A stretch of 64,000 nucleotides of DNA from Labrenzia sp. PHM005. GTDB taxonomy: Bacteria > Pseudomonadota > Alphaproteobacteria > Rhizobiales > Stappiaceae. The stretch is from positions 4,149,001 to 4,213,000 of the forward strand of contig NZ_CP041191.1 in the NCBI RefSeq assembly GCF_006517275.1. The letters are read 5' to 3'. Positions within the stretch are counted from its first letter, which is position 1. The number at the start of each line of letters is the position of its first letter. This document shows positions 25,739 through 35,274 of this stretch, piece by piece. The position numbers and the translations under genes were made by a program. Below the pieces are notes generated by a model. The model saw only the letters and a list, made by a program, of their open reading frames with translations, searched no databases and was not told where the DNA came from.

Positions 25739-26443
25739 ATGGTTCTGTTTCGCCAATTCCTCTGGCTCTTCCTCGCCTTGGCCCTACAAATCGCCCCAAC
25801 AAAGTCCGAAACTTGGCGTGTCGCAGCGCTTGAGTGGCCGCCCTATGCCAGTCCGGATCTACCAGGCGGTGGTATTGCCGTTGCGGAGCTCCGCAAAGTT
25901 CTTGAATCAGGCGGGATCGACCTTCAAATCGAGTATATGCCGTGGCCAAGGGCTCAGGCGCTGGCGCGCTCTGGTTCTTACGTCGGGTACTTCCCCGCAT
26001 GGCCAGAAGAAGTGAAAGCCGGTTTCTTGGCATCTGAACCCTTGGTGATGTCTTATGTTGGCGTCGTCCAAATGAAAGAGACACCAGTTTCATGGGGCTC
26101 TTTAAAAGATCTCTTTAAAAAATACCGGGTCGGCTATGTCAGCACTTATGTCTATCCGAAGGAAATCCAAACGCTGATAGACCGGAACAGACCTCTGGAG
26201 GCTGGCTGTGATAATGAGCGGGATCTTACCCGCAAGATGGCAGCTGGACGGATGGACCTTGCGATTACAGACCCCAATGTCATGCTCTATTTTGCTCAAG
26301 AACTCGGCTTCGACAATTTGGAAGCAAATCCCAGTTTGATTACTGAAAAGCCGTTGGTTTTAGCGATTCCAAACCAACCGGCCTTCAAAGCCCGGCGCCA
26401 CCTCTTGAATGAGTTAATCGAACAGCACAATGCAGCAAATTGA
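25739..26443 (+). CDS. Periplasmic substrate-binding protein, copy 1 (SBP_bac_3-like)
   Basis: 234 aa from the ATG at 25739, with GGAG five bases upstream. The signal peptide covers about residues 1-23 (FLWLFLALALQIAPTKS). The mature part begins ETWRVAALEWPPYASPDLPGGG, typical of family 3 solute-binding proteins, with EYMPWPRAQALA and YFPAWPEEVKAGF. It is 41% or more identical by eye to the gene that follows, so the two are tandem paralogues. No permease or ATPase gene is adjacent. Such orphan binding proteins can serve a distant transporter or a sensor. Ligand unknown. Confidence 0.85.
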   Translation: MVLFRQFLWLFLALALQIAPTKSETWRVAALEWPPYASPDLPGGGIAVAELRKVLESGGIDLQIEYMPWPRAQALARSGSYVGYFPAWPEEVKAGFLASEPLVMSYVGVVQMKETPVSWGSLKDLFKKYRVGYVSTYVYPKEIQTLIDRNRPLEAGCDNERDLTRKMAAGRMDLAITDPNVMLYFAQELGFDNLEANPSLITEKPLVLAIPNQPAFKARRHLLNELIEQHNAAN

Positions 26444-26480
26444 CGGGGAAAACGGTAGGCATTACGGACCGGAAAGTTGA

Positions 26481-27209
26481 ATGAAACATAGCCTTCTTTG
26501 GATAATCACTGTCACTTTGCTGACATTGACCGGCCAGTCGGTAGGTGCTGAAGTCTGGCGAATTGCTTCCGGATCATGGCCACCTTATTCAAGTCCAAAT
26601 ATTGAGAATGGTGGGATCGCCGTTGCCGCCCTACGGCGGTCGCTCAAAATAGTCGGCGTCCAGCTGGATATTGAATATATGCCCTGGCCACGAGCAAAAC
26701 TGCTTGCCAAAAGACCTGAGTTCGATGGCTACTTTCCAGCCTGGCCGGAAGAGGTTGAAGAAGGTTTTGCCGCGTCAAAACCGGTTGCCATGTCGCAAAT
26801 CGGTGTTATCCGGAACCAAAACCCGCTTGAATGGAGTTCGGCGTCAAATCTGTTTAAACGCTATAAAGTCGGGTTTGTACGCACCTATGATTATCCTGTG
26901 GACTTGCAGGCGCTGTTCGAAAAACATCAAGAACAGGCCGATGCCAACGAAAACGAACGAGAACTCAGCCGGACCCTCGCTGCCGGCCGGATTGATGCTG
27001 CGGTCACCGATCCGAATGTTCTCTTGCACACAGCCAAGGAATTGGGTCTCACCGGTTTGGTCGCCGAAAAACGGATTTTATACCGCAAACCACTGGTGGT
27101 CGCGCTTACCCAGAAGGATGGCTACAAGCGCAAACTGGCTTTGCTTAATCAGGCCCTGCCGCTGATGACTTTGCAGCAACTTTATTGCTGCCCACTTTTG
27201 ACGGATTAA
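26481..27209 (+). CDS. Periplasmic substrate-binding protein, copy 2 (SBP_bac_3-like)
   Basis: 242 aa. The signal peptide covers about residues 1-23 (LLWIITVTLLTLTGQSVGA). Shares with copy 1 the run YMPWPRAK/QALA, GYFPAWPEEVE/K, DLFKKYRVGYV / NLFKRYKVGFV, NERELSRTLAAGRID and TDPNVLL. It is 37 bases downstream of copy 1 with no terminator between, so the two are co-transcribed. Convergent with hflX, whose stop is 48 bases away. The C-terminus ends in ...QQLYCCPLLTD with a Cys-Cys pair absent from copy 1. Confidence 0.85.
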   Translation: MKHSLLWIITVTLLTLTGQSVGAEVWRIASGSWPPYSSPNIENGGIAVAALRRSLKIVGVQLDIEYMPWPRAKLLAKRPEFDGYFPAWPEEVEEGFAASKPVAMSQIGVIRNQNPLEWSSASNLFKRYKVGFVRTYDYPVDLQALFEKHQEQADANENERELSRTLAAGRIDAAVTDPNVLLHTAKELGLTGLVAEKRILYRKPLVVALTQKDGYKRKLALLNQALPLMTLQQLYCCPLLTD

Positions 27210-27257
27210 AACCAGCGTTTTCTTGTCTGCACCCGCGACGATCAGCTTCTGCCGAAT

Positions 27258-28664
27258 TCATTCAGTCAAAAATGCAGAATAAACATCCCGGAACGGTCCG
27301 CGCTGCTTGTCAGAGACCCGAACCTCAGCTGAGACAAATTCTTCGCCGTCCGTTCGCTCTAAAACTTCTGCCATTTGGTAAAGCTTTGCAATCAAAGCCC
27401 CTTCAGCAACAGGTAGCTTGACCGACAAAATATCATCGTGCCGGGCCATATAGGCATCAATACGTGCACTCAGCTGTTCAATTCCGGCGCCGGTTACAGC
27501 GGAGAGCGCCACCGGTCCCTCGCCGCCTTCCTCGGCCAAGAGTTTATCCCGGTATGCTTCGTCGAGCAGATCGATCTTGTTCCAGACTTCGATGATTGGC
27601 GCTCCGGTCTGCGCATCGACTCCCAGATCTTCCAGAGTTTTTTGAACATCCTCCGCCTGCGCTTCCGTATCCGGATGCGAGATATCGCGTACATGAAGGA
27701 TCAAATCAGCCTCTAGCACCTCTTCCAGCGTCGCGCGGAAGGCTGCAACCAAATGGGTGGGCAAATCGGATATGAACCCGACAGTGTCTGACAGTATGAT
27801 CTCTCGGCCGTGCGGCAGGGTAATCTTGCGCAAGGTTGGATCCAGGGTCGCAAACAGGAGATCCTTTGCGAACACATCCGATTCCGTCAGCCGGTTAAAC
27901 AGGGTCGATTTGCCTGCATTGGTATACCCTACCAGGGCAACAACCGGCTGTGGAATTTTCTTGCGTTTTTTCCGGTGCAGCTCGCGGGTCCGGCGGACAC
28001 TGTCTAGCTGTTTTTGTAAGGCAAGGATCCGGTCCTGGATCTGACGGCGGTCGGCCTCAATCTGCGTTTCACCTGGGCCACCCATGAAGCCGGCGCCACC
28101 GCGCTGACGTTCCAGGTGGGTCCAGGAGCGCACCAGACGGCTTTTCTGCCAGCTCAGATGCGCCAGATCGACTTGCAAACGGCCTTCTTTGGTGCGGGCC
28201 CGGTCACCAAAAATCTCCAGAATCAAACCGGTCCTGTCGATCACTTTGGTTTTCAGATGGCGTTCCAGGTTTCGCTGTTGAACCGGTGACAATGGGTGGT
28301 CGATGACCACCAAATCAAGGTCCTCACTGGCCACAATGCCGGCCAACTCGGAAACCTTACCTTCGCCAAACAGAGTTGCGGGTTTGGGATTGTTGACCTT
28401 CACAACACCAGAATGCGCAATATCAAGATTGATGGCCGCACTCAGGCCCAATGCTTCTTCAAGCCGGGCTTCCGGACTGCGGTTGGCACGCAGTTCCGAT
28501 TGGGCGGTTTCGGAACGCAGCTGGATCACTGGCTCCAAAATCATCGCACGGAAACGCTGGGGCAGACGATCCACCCCAGTGTCTTTTTGCCTTAGCGATT
28601 TCTGTCCAGGTTCTTCCGAACCGTTCGATTTCGAAAAGTCGTCTTCGCGAGACTTCGGTTTCAA
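27258..28664 (-). CDS. hflX: HflX, ribosome-associated GTPase
   Basis: 468 aa. The N-terminal HflX domain is followed by a GTPase domain with G1 GYTNAGKSTLFN, DTVGFISDLP (G3) and NKID (G4). LVRSWTHLERQRGGAGFMGGPGETQIEADRR is the family linker. HflX splits stalled ribosomes under stress. The called start is a TTG at 28664 that directly abuts the hfq stop, so translation would be coupled; the first ~40 residues are not conserved and a GTG at 28574 or ATG at 28544 are alternatives. The order hfq-hflX is conserved in proteobacteria. Confidence 0.95.
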   Translation of the reverse strand: MKPKSREDDFSKSNGSEEPGQKSLRQKDTGVDRLPQRFRAMILEPVIQLRSETAQSELRANRSPEARLEEALGLSAAINLDIAHSGVVKVNNPKPATLFGEGKVSELAGIVASEDLDLVVIDHPLSPVQQRNLERHLKTKVIDRTGLILEIFGDRARTKEGRLQVDLAHLSWQKSRLVRSWTHLERQRGGAGFMGGPGETQIEADRRQIQDRILALQKQLDSVRRTRELHRKKRKKIPQPVVALVGYTNAGKSTLFNRLTESDVFAKDLLFATLDPTLRKITLPHGREIILSDTVGFISDLPTHLVAAFRATLEEVLEADLILHVRDISHPDTEAQAEDVQKTLEDLGVDAQTGAPIIEVWNKIDLLDEAYRDKLLAEEGGEGPVALSAVTGAGIEQLSARIDAYMARHDDILSVKLPVAEGALIAKLYQMAEVLERTDGEEFVSAEVRVSDKQRGPFRDVYSAFLTE

Positions 28665-28919
28665 TCAGTTAGCCTTTTCCGCGTTTTCCTCAGCCTGATC
28701 GAACAGTTGAACAGGTCCGTTTGGCATAATTGTGGAAATAGCGTGTTTGTAAACCAGCTGCGAATGCCCATCGCGGCGCAGCAGGACACAAAAATTGTCA
28801 AACCAGGTCACAACACCCTGCAACTTGACACCGTTGATCAAGAAAATCGTCAGGGGTGTTTTTTGTTTGCGAACGTGATTGAGGAAAGTGTCTTGTAAAT
28901 TTTGTGCGCGCTCAGCCAT
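28665..28919 (-). CDS. hfq: Hfq, RNA chaperone
   Basis: 84 aa from the ATG at 28919 ([18 protein letters not shown]). The hexameric Sm-like ring protein that pairs small RNAs with mRNAs. Sm1 ([27 protein letters not shown]) and Sm2 with the YKHAIST motif are intact. The C-tail is short ([12 protein letters not shown]), as in alphaproteobacteria. An ATG at 28958 would add 13 basic residues not seen in the family. The ribosome site is GGAAAAA about 10 bases before the start. Relevant to the CCTCC hairpins at 4.2-5.0 kb, whose Hfq dependence is untested. Confidence 0.97.
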   Translation of the reverse strand: MAERAQNLQDTFLNHVRKQKTPLTIFLINGVKLQGVVTWFDNFCVLLRRDGHSQLVYKHAISTIMPNGPVQLFDQAEENAEKAN

Positions 28920-29105
28920 GTGTTTTTTTTTCCTGTTTGTCCGGATGCGGCCGAGCATCCGGCTTCTTCCTGGCCTGCAGTTATCGATACTAATCCATTT
29001 AGATTGCAGCGATACTAGCCTGCCCGCTTTTTGCGTTGCCCACCTTTAGGAGCCCTCTGCCCCAGCTCAATGTCACGCCCCAACCCAGCCAAGCGGGGCG
29101 TCGAT

Positions 29106-29969
29106 TCACACCACCTTCAAATCAGTAGCAGTATGGAACAGTTCGCGCAATCGGGTTGCAACCGATCCGGGATGGCCATTGCCGATAACCCGCTCATCAA
29201 TTCGTACTACCGGCATAGCGATATTTGTCGCAGCGGTAACAAATGCTTCGCGGGCATCATAGGCCTCTTCGAGGCTAAATGCCCGTTCTTCGAATGCCAG
29301 CCCTTCCCGTGCAACCAGGTCCAAAATACCCGCTCTGGTAATGCCGCGCAGGATGCCGTTTTCCGCGGGCCGGGTGACCAGCACGCCCTCTTTGGTTACG
29401 ATCCAGGCATTGGTAGACCCGCCTTCTGTGACGTTTCCGTCCGCATCGACATACCATGCTTCTTTGCCGCCTTTTTCTTTGGCACTTTGCTTTGCCAAGC
29501 AGTTCGGTAGGAGAGCAATGGACTTAATATCGACTCGCGGCCAACGGTTTTCCGGATAACTGAAGACCGAAATACCGGTTTCGGCGAGAGCTTGGCCAGC
29601 GGCCGGGCTGGACGAGCGTGCCGTCACAACAATAGATGGTGCTACGGTTTCAGGCGGAAAGAAGTGGTCACGGCGAGATACACCGCGGGTGACCTGAATG
29701 TAGACAATGCCATTGTGAACTTTGTTCCGGCGCACAACCTGGCGCAGGACAAATTCTACAGCTGCCCTGCTCATTGGCCAATCAATCGAGAGTTCGCTAA
29801 GCGAACGTCCGAGGCGGTCCAAGTGGCGTGGCATATCTACAATCTGGTTATTCCAGACTTCGCAAACCTCATAAACGCCGTCCGCGAATTGATATCCCCT
29901 GTCTTCGATGTGGACAGCGGCATCAGCGTGCCGGACATACTGGCCATTCACATAGGCAATACGGCTCAT
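29106..29969 (-). CDS. D-amino acid aminotransferase-like protein (class IV)
   Basis: 287 aa from the ATG at 29969 with a GGAG ribosome site; a start at 29996 is less likely. Fold-type IV PLP enzyme: AYVNGQYVRHADAAVHIEDRGYQFADGVYEV, the lysine in DIKSIALLPNCLAKQ, and NVTEGGSTNAWIV with NGILRGITR at the phosphate site. This is the D-alanine aminotransferase pattern, although 4-amino-4-deoxychorismate lyase and branched-chain enzymes are relatives. Encoded between trkA and hfq, a position common in alphaproteobacteria. A RutR-like operator and another palindrome lie 20-70 bases upstream. Confidence 0.88.
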   Translation of the reverse strand: MSRIAYVNGQYVRHADAAVHIEDRGYQFADGVYEVCEVWNNQIVDMPRHLDRLGRSLSELSIDWPMSRAAVEFVLRQVVRRNKVHNGIVYIQVTRGVSRRDHFFPPETVAPSIVVTARSSSPAAGQALAETGISVFSYPENRWPRVDIKSIALLPNCLAKQSAKEKGGKEAWYVDADGNVTEGGSTNAWIVTKEGVLVTRPAENGILRGITRAGILDLVAREGLAFEERAFSLEEAYDAREAFVTAATNIAMPVVRIDERVIGNGHPGSVATRLRELFHTATDLKVV

Positions 29970-29989
29970 GAATTCTCCTGATCCAAGCC

Positions 29990-30039
29990 GGTTCATTTTG
30001 AACCAATTGGTATTGTTATCGTTTTGACCGCTTGGTCAG
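29990..30039. promoter_or_regulatory. Two palindromes upstream of class IV aminotransferase, one RutR-like
   Basis: GGTTCATTTTGAACC at 29990-30004 is a perfect 15-base palindrome. TTGACCGCTTGGTCAG at 30024-30039 matches the RutR consensus TTGACCANNTGGTCAA except at position 7 (G) and at the last base (G), the latter shared with operator 2 at 15288. Both lie between the trkA stop and the aminotransferase start, where the leftward promoter must be. Confidence 0.55.
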
Positions 30040-30071
30040 AGAAATGCAAGGCCAGTTCTAAGCCAAAAGAC

Positions 30072-31448
30072 TTAAAAGAAGTCGAGGCTGACCCGGAACA
30101 TTTGTTCCACTTGGCGCACTCTGCTGGCAACTGCGAAGATGACGATGCGGTCTTTCGCCTGGATTTGCAGGTCGCCATTTGGCGTTAGAACCTCGCCATT
30201 GCGGAACACTGCGCCAATGCGGATACCAGAAGGCAGATCGATCATACGCAGCGGTTTGCCTACCAGCGGCGACGTATCGAGCGCTTCCGCCTCAACAATT
30301 TCCGCAGCCCCGTTCTGCAGGGTGTGGACACCCCGGATCCGGCCGCGGCGCACATGCTGAAGAATTTTTGAAATAGTCACTGCCCGCGGGTTTATGAAAG
30401 CATCAATTCCAAGCGCATTGGTGAACGCCGGATAACTTGGATTGTTGAGCAGAGAAAGCGAGCGCTTACAACCCAGCTTCTTGGCCATCACGGACGACAG
30501 AATGTTGACCTCGTCCTCATTGGTCAGAGCCACCATTGTGTCTGCGTCACCGGCGTCGGCTTCATTCAAGATCGTCAAATCCAGCGCACTGCCGTGCAAA
30601 ATGACTGATCGTTTGAGATCATCAGCGACCGACATCGCCCGATCGCGGGAGGCTTCGATAAGCTTGATTTTTGTGCCCGTCTGACGCTGCTCCAATGCCC
30701 GCGCCACGTAAAGACCAATGTTACCGCCACCGCAAATGACGACCTTGCCGGCTTCGGGCTCTTCATGGCCGAAAATTCCAAGTGTCCTGCGGACCTGGTC
30801 GCGCTTGGCAACCACATAGGCAAGATCCCCAGTCAGAATGGAATCACTGCTTTTGGGAACAAACAACTTGTTGTTCCGGTAGAGACCGACAACCACCGCC
30901 CCTAGATCTGGAAACAATTCGGTCAGCTGATGCAGCGGTGTATCAACCACTGGACAATCTTCTTCACACATGATGCCAACAACGACCACATTGTCATCGG
31001 CAAAGCGGACCGTTTCGACGGCACCGGGCAGCGCCAGGCGGCGCAGAACCATTTCGCCCACCTCGATCTCAGGCGAAATGATCACATCAATTGGCATGTT
31101 GTCGCGGGAAAAAAGATTGCGCCAGCGCCCTTGCAGGTATGACTGAGCCCGAATCCTGGCGACTTTGGTCGGCACGTTGAACAGCGAATGCGCGACCTGA
31201 CAAGCCACCATATTGACTTCGTCATAGAGTGTGACCGCGACAATCATGTCGGCTTCTTCTGCGCCAGCCTGGGCAAGAACATCCGGATGGGCACCATGCC
31301 CGACAAAACCACGGACATCGAGCTGATCGCCGATCGCGTTGATGAGTTTCGGTGAGGAATCAATCACCGAAACATCGTTCTGCTCTGCCGCCAAGCGCTC
31401 GGCAATCCCGTATCCGACCTGGCCGGCACCGCAAATAACGATCTTCAT
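30072..31448 (-). CDS. trkA: TrkA, potassium uptake regulatory subunit
   Basis: 458 aa. Two RCK units in tandem, each with a Rossmann nucleotide-binding half (MKIVICGAGQVGYGIAERLA at the start and GKVVICGGGNIGLYVARALE in the middle) and a TrkA-C half (VETVRFADDNVVVVG and EIVEAEALDTSPLVGKPL). The cytoplasmic, NAD(H)-binding gate of Trk-type K+ channels; the membrane subunit TrkH is not in the window. Follows ntrX by about 50 bases, the classical alphaproteobacterial order. Confidence 0.96.
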   Translation of the reverse strand: MKIVICGAGQVGYGIAERLAAEQNDVSVIDSSPKLINAIGDQLDVRGFVGHGAHPDVLAQAGAEEADMIVAVTLYDEVNMVACQVAHSLFNVPTKVARIRAQSYLQGRWRNLFSRDNMPIDVIISPEIEVGEMVLRRLALPGAVETVRFADDNVVVVGIMCEEDCPVVDTPLHQLTELFPDLGAVVVGLYRNNKLFVPKSSDSILTGDLAYVVAKRDQVRRTLGIFGHEEPEAGKVVICGGGNIGLYVARALEQRQTGTKIKLIEASRDRAMSVADDLKRSVILHGSALDLTILNEADAGDADTMVALTNEDEVNILSSVMAKKLGCKRSLSLLNNPSYPAFTNALGIDAFINPRAVTISKILQHVRRGRIRGVHTLQNGAAEIVEAEALDTSPLVGKPLRMIDLPSGIRIGAVFRNGEVLTPNGDLQIQAKDRIVIFAVASRVRQVEQMFRVSLDFF

Positions 31449-31499
31449 GGAAATTCCCTTTCCGGCTTTCGCAGGAGCAACTTACAAAGCGTTGGCGCC

Positions 31500-32867
31500 T
31501 CAGGTCATGCCCAAAGTCTTAAGCTTGCGGTGCAATGCAGAGCGTTCCATACCGACAAATTCAGCTGTGCGCGAGATGTTGCCGTCAAATCTTTTGATTT
31601 GAGCCTGAAGATATTCCCGCTCAAAGATTTCCCGCGCCTCGCGCAAGGGCACGGACATCAGGTGTTCGCCCGTACCGGATGACGGCAGGCTGGGCAACGT
31701 CTCACCGATTTCTGCCGGGAGCAGATCTGCGGTGATCGTGCTGTCCGGCTCTCCCCGGCTCAAGATCATCAACCGTTCGACATTGTTGCGCAGCTGACGG
31801 ACGTTGCCCGGCCAGTCATGAGTTTGCAGAACGGCCATGGCATCATCACCAATCGGGCGTAGCGGAATACCGGAGGCTCCGGAGATCTGTTCCATGAAAT
31901 GACGCACCAGAACCGGGATGTCCTCACGCCGTTCGGCAAGTCCTGGGACCCGCAGCGGGACAACGCTCAAACGGTGGTAGAGGTCCTGGCGGAACAGGCC
32001 CGTTGCGATGTGCTCTTCCAAATTCTTCGACGTCGAGGATAAGATCCGGATATCCACCTGGACCTTACCAGTGCCGCCAACTCGGGAAAAACTTTGTTCG
32101 ACCAGGACACGCAGGATCTTGCCTTGGGTTTCGGCCGGCATATCCGCGACTTCATCGAGATAGAGCGTGCCGCCGTGTGCTTCCTCCAATGCGCCGATTT
32201 TGCGCAAGTTGCCGTTTTCGTCCTCGATTCCGAAGAGCTCTTCTTCCATGCGGGCCGGTGTGATTGTCGCAGCGTTCAAGACAACAAACGGGCTTTTGGC
32301 GCGCGGAGACATGTTGTGGATCATGCGCGCGGCTCGTTCCTTGCCCGAACCGGAGGGGCCGGCAATTAGAATCCGGCTGTTGGTTCCGGCAATTTTCTGG
32401 ATCGTTTGGCGCAAGCTGTGCGTTGCGGAGGAATCCCCGACAATGTCACTGGTTTCCCCGCTGCGCTGGCGGAGATCACGCACTTCCCGGCGCAAGCTGG
32501 ACGCTTCCAAAGCCCGTTCGACGATATGGACCAGCCGGTCCGCCTTGAACGGCTTTTCGATGTAATCGTAGGCCCCTCGTTTGATCGCCGAAACCGCGGT
32601 TTCGATGTTGCCGTGGCCGGAAATGATCACCACCGGCATGTCCGGATCGGTCTCTTTGAACAGGTCTAATAGGGCAAGGCCATCCAGCCGGCTGCCCATC
32701 AACCAAATGTCGAGAATGACCAGAGACGGCTTACGCTCCTTAACAGCGGCGATGGCGCTGTCAGAATCATGCGCGGTACGTGTGCCATAACCATCATCAT
32801 CCAGGATACCGGCGATCATTTCGCGGATATCGGTTTCATCGTCTACAACAAGAATATCATGCGCCAT
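31500..32867 (-). CDS. ntrX: NtrX response regulator, lacking the GAFTGA loop
   Basis: 455 aa. Receiver domain with phospho-acceptor Asp53 (LVILDIWL), an AAA+ domain with Walker A GPSGSGKE (170-177) and Walker B TLYLDEVADMP, and a C-terminal Fis-type helix-turn-helix (NISRTAEFVGMERSALHRKL). The segment that would hold the sigma54-contacting GAFTGA loop reads LFGIEDENGNLRKIGALEEA, so the loop is missing. NtrX probably acts without sigma54, as reported for some alphaproteobacterial NtrX. It overlaps the end of ntrY by 11 bases. The NtrYX pair responds to redox and nitrogen state. Confidence 0.95.
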   Translation of the reverse strand: MAHDILVVDDETDIREMIAGILDDDGYGTRTAHDSDSAIAAVKERKPSLVILDIWLMGSRLDGLALLDLFKETDPDMPVVIISGHGNIETAVSAIKRGAYDYIEKPFKADRLVHIVERALEASSLRREVRDLRQRSGETSDIVGDSSATHSLRQTIQKIAGTNSRILIAGPSGSGKERAARMIHNMSPRAKSPFVVLNAATITPARMEEELFGIEDENGNLRKIGALEEAHGGTLYLDEVADMPAETQGKILRVLVEQSFSRVGGTGKVQVDIRILSSTSKNLEEHIATGLFRQDLYHRLSVVPLRVPGLAERREDIPVLVRHFMEQISGASGIPLRPIGDDAMAVLQTHDWPGNVRQLRNNVERLMILSRGEPDSTITADLLPAEIGETLPSLPSSGTGEHLMSVPLREAREIFEREYLQAQIKRFDGNISRTAEFVGMERSALHRKLKTLGMT

Positions 32868-35121
32868 GGGCAGTCACTGTTTCTTCATTGGTTTCTTCAA
32901 TTGCCTGGCTGTCGGCTTTCATCGACAACGTCAGGCGAACAAGGGTTCCGGTGTCACCCGGTTCGTTTTTGGGGGCGTCTAGTAGATCAATACCGCCGCC
33001 GTGGTCTTCCAGGATTTTCCGGACAATCGCGAGGCCAAGCCCTGTGCCTTTTTCCCGGGTCGTCATATAGGGTTCCAGCAGCCGGGACCGGTTTTCCTCC
33101 GGCAGGCCGATACCATTGTCGATCACATCCACAATTACCCGCTCAGGAGCCTCTACCGGCTCACAGCGTAGGCGGACCTTTATTTCCCCCTTGGGCAAAT
33201 CCTCTCCGGTGCGCGCCGCGACGGCTTCCGTGGCATTCTTGATGACGTTGGTGAATGCCTGGCCGACAAGCCGCTCGTCATAGGTTGCCAGGACCGGCGT
33301 TTCCGGCAAATCGGCGGTCACCGAAATCTCCGGGTTCGCGACCGACTGCATGAACGCCGCATTGCGGACGGCTTCACGCAAATCACTGGTATTTTTCTTT
33401 GGTTTGCGCATGCGGGCAAAGGACGAGAATTCATCGACCATCTGACCGATGTCCCCAACCTGGCGGACAATCGTATCGATGCACTGGTCGAACACCTGCC
33501 GATCCTCTTCGATCCGCTTGCCATACCGGCGGCGGATCCGCTCTGCAGACAATTGGATCGGGGTCAGCGGGTTCTTTATTTCATGCGCAATGCGGCGGGC
33601 AACATCGGCCCAAGCGGAATTGCGCTGGGCGGAGACCAGATCGGTAATGTCATCCAACGTCACCACAAATCCATGTTCACTGCGGGTGGACTGTTCACTC
33701 GTCGTGCGCACGTTGATGGTTCTTAGACGGCCACCGCGGGTAATTTCGATTTGAGTTTCCGGTAGCTTTTCTCCCGGATGCCCCAATACATCCGATACAT
33801 AGTCTTTTAGCTCGGGAACAACCTCAGAAAGTGGCAAATTCAGCGTACTGATTTCATACACCTGCAACAGCACTTCTGCAGACCGGTTGATCAGGATAAC
33901 CGAAGCCTCGTCATCAATGCCAATTACCCCGGTAGAAACACCCGATAGCACCGCTTCGTTAAACCGGCGCCGGCGGTCAATTTGCTCGTTTGCGGCGAGC
34001 AATGCATCGCGCTGGCCAACCAGCTGCCCGGTCATCTTGTTAAAAGTTTGACCAAGGTTTGCCAGGTCACCGCCTGCTTTTTCAGTCGGAACCGTGACTG
34101 AGAGATTACCGCTGGCAACCTCATCGGCGGCCGAAATCAGCGTTCTGATGGGTGAAACCAGCTGATTTGCGAAGCCAAACCCGATCCAGATAGCCGACAA
34201 GAGAAGAACCAGCGCAACGCCGAGATAAACGAGAGCAAAGGCGACTTGAACACCAAACCGGCTGTTTTCCATTTGCTGGTACTGCAGCGCGCCACTTTCG
34301 GCCAGTCCCATGTATTCCACTACGCGTGGATCGAGGCGACGCACAGCATAAAGCACAAACCCATCATAGGCGGAAAGGTTCATGACGCCGCCGACCAGAT
34401 TGGATGTCCCCGGAGCAATGAGAATTGGATCGCCGGATTTCGCCTTGAACAAACTGTCTGCAGGCGGCAACGGAATTTCCGCGTTTGGGTCAAGAACAAC
34501 CCGTGTAACCACTTCGCCTTTATCATTCAGGATATACGCGGCCAAAATCCCTCGAAGTGACACCTGAGTGCGGAAGAACTGGTCAAACCGCGTGGGCTCA
34601 AAGTCATAGACCGGCTTTGCCCTATCCAAATCGGTGGTCATCGCAATAAGGTCGCCGCGCAATACCCTCGCATGCTCTTGAAGATAGGCTTGCGCAACAG
34701 TCAAAGCGTTGTCGATGATCAGCCGGGTCCGATCCTCGAACCAACGGTCAAGCCCCCGATCAAGGGTGACAGCAGCCAGGATGGCCATCAAAATTGCTGG
34801 AACTGCCGCAACAACACTGAACAGTGCCACAACGCGTACATGTAGCCGCGCGGCGGCGCGGCCCCGGCGGCGCGCATGCAGAAGTTTTGCAATTTCATAA
34901 CCGATCAGGGCCAGCAGAATAACCGCCCAGATCCCGTTGATCGCCATCGCCGTGACGATCACATCCAGGGTCGGATCAATCGACGTCAGCCCCATCAGAA
35001 TGAAAAAGGTAACGGTGATGGAGATCAGGGCCAGGATCATGATGGCCAGACCGGCCCGCCGCCATAACTTGTTGGTGGCGCCCGATTGCGCAATGGAATG
35101 CTGAGTAGCTTCCAGTATCAT
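32857..35121 (-). CDS. ntrY: NtrY, membrane sensor histidine kinase
   Basis: 754 aa. Several N-terminal membrane segments (LAIMILALISITVTFFILMGL, AINGIWAVILLALIGYEIA, VVALFSVVAAVPAILMAILAAV) flank a periplasmic region. Next come a further segment (ALVYLGVALVLLLSAIWIGFGF), a HAMP linker, a PAS domain around NEAVLSGVSTGVIGIDDE, and the kinase core with HEIKNPLTPIQLSAERI (phospho-histidine), VIKNATEA (N-box) and GTGLGLAIVRKILEDHGG (G-box). Partner of NtrX. A 153-base gap after ntrC suggests its own promoter. Confidence 0.95.
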   Translation of the reverse strand: MILEATQHSIAQSGATNKLWRRAGLAIMILALISITVTFFILMGLTSIDPTLDVIVTAMAINGIWAVILLALIGYEIAKLLHARRRGRAAARLHVRVVALFSVVAAVPAILMAILAAVTLDRGLDRWFEDRTRLIIDNALTVAQAYLQEHARVLRGDLIAMTTDLDRAKPVYDFEPTRFDQFFRTQVSLRGILAAYILNDKGEVVTRVVLDPNAEIPLPPADSLFKAKSGDPILIAPGTSNLVGGVMNLSAYDGFVLYAVRRLDPRVVEYMGLAESGALQYQQMENSRFGVQVAFALVYLGVALVLLLSAIWIGFGFANQLVSPIRTLISAADEVASGNLSVTVPTEKAGGDLANLGQTFNKMTGQLVGQRDALLAANEQIDRRRRFNEAVLSGVSTGVIGIDDEASVILINRSAEVLLQVYEISTLNLPLSEVVPELKDYVSDVLGHPGEKLPETQIEITRGGRLRTINVRTTSEQSTRSEHGFVVTLDDITDLVSAQRNSAWADVARRIAHEIKNPLTPIQLSAERIRRRYGKRIEEDRQVFDQCIDTIVRQVGDIGQMVDEFSSFARMRKPKKNTSDLREAVRNAAFMQSVANPEISVTADLPETPVLATYDERLVGQAFTNVIKNATEAVAARTGEDLPKGEIKVRLRCEPVEAPERVIVDVIDNGIGLPEENRSRLLEPYMTTREKGTGLGLAIVRKILEDHGGGIDLLDAPKNEPGDTGTLVRLTLSMKADSQAIEETNEETVTAHGA

Positions 35122-35274
35122 TCCGCCTCTGGTGTTTGCCTGTAACTTATTGATTGGCGGTCTCTACCGCGTGATTGAGGCAAACTTACCACACAATGTT
35201 GCGAAATTACGACAAGGCAATTTCGTCCACCGAGAATTTTGACGGCGGACGAGTGTTTCTGCCTATGTGACGCC

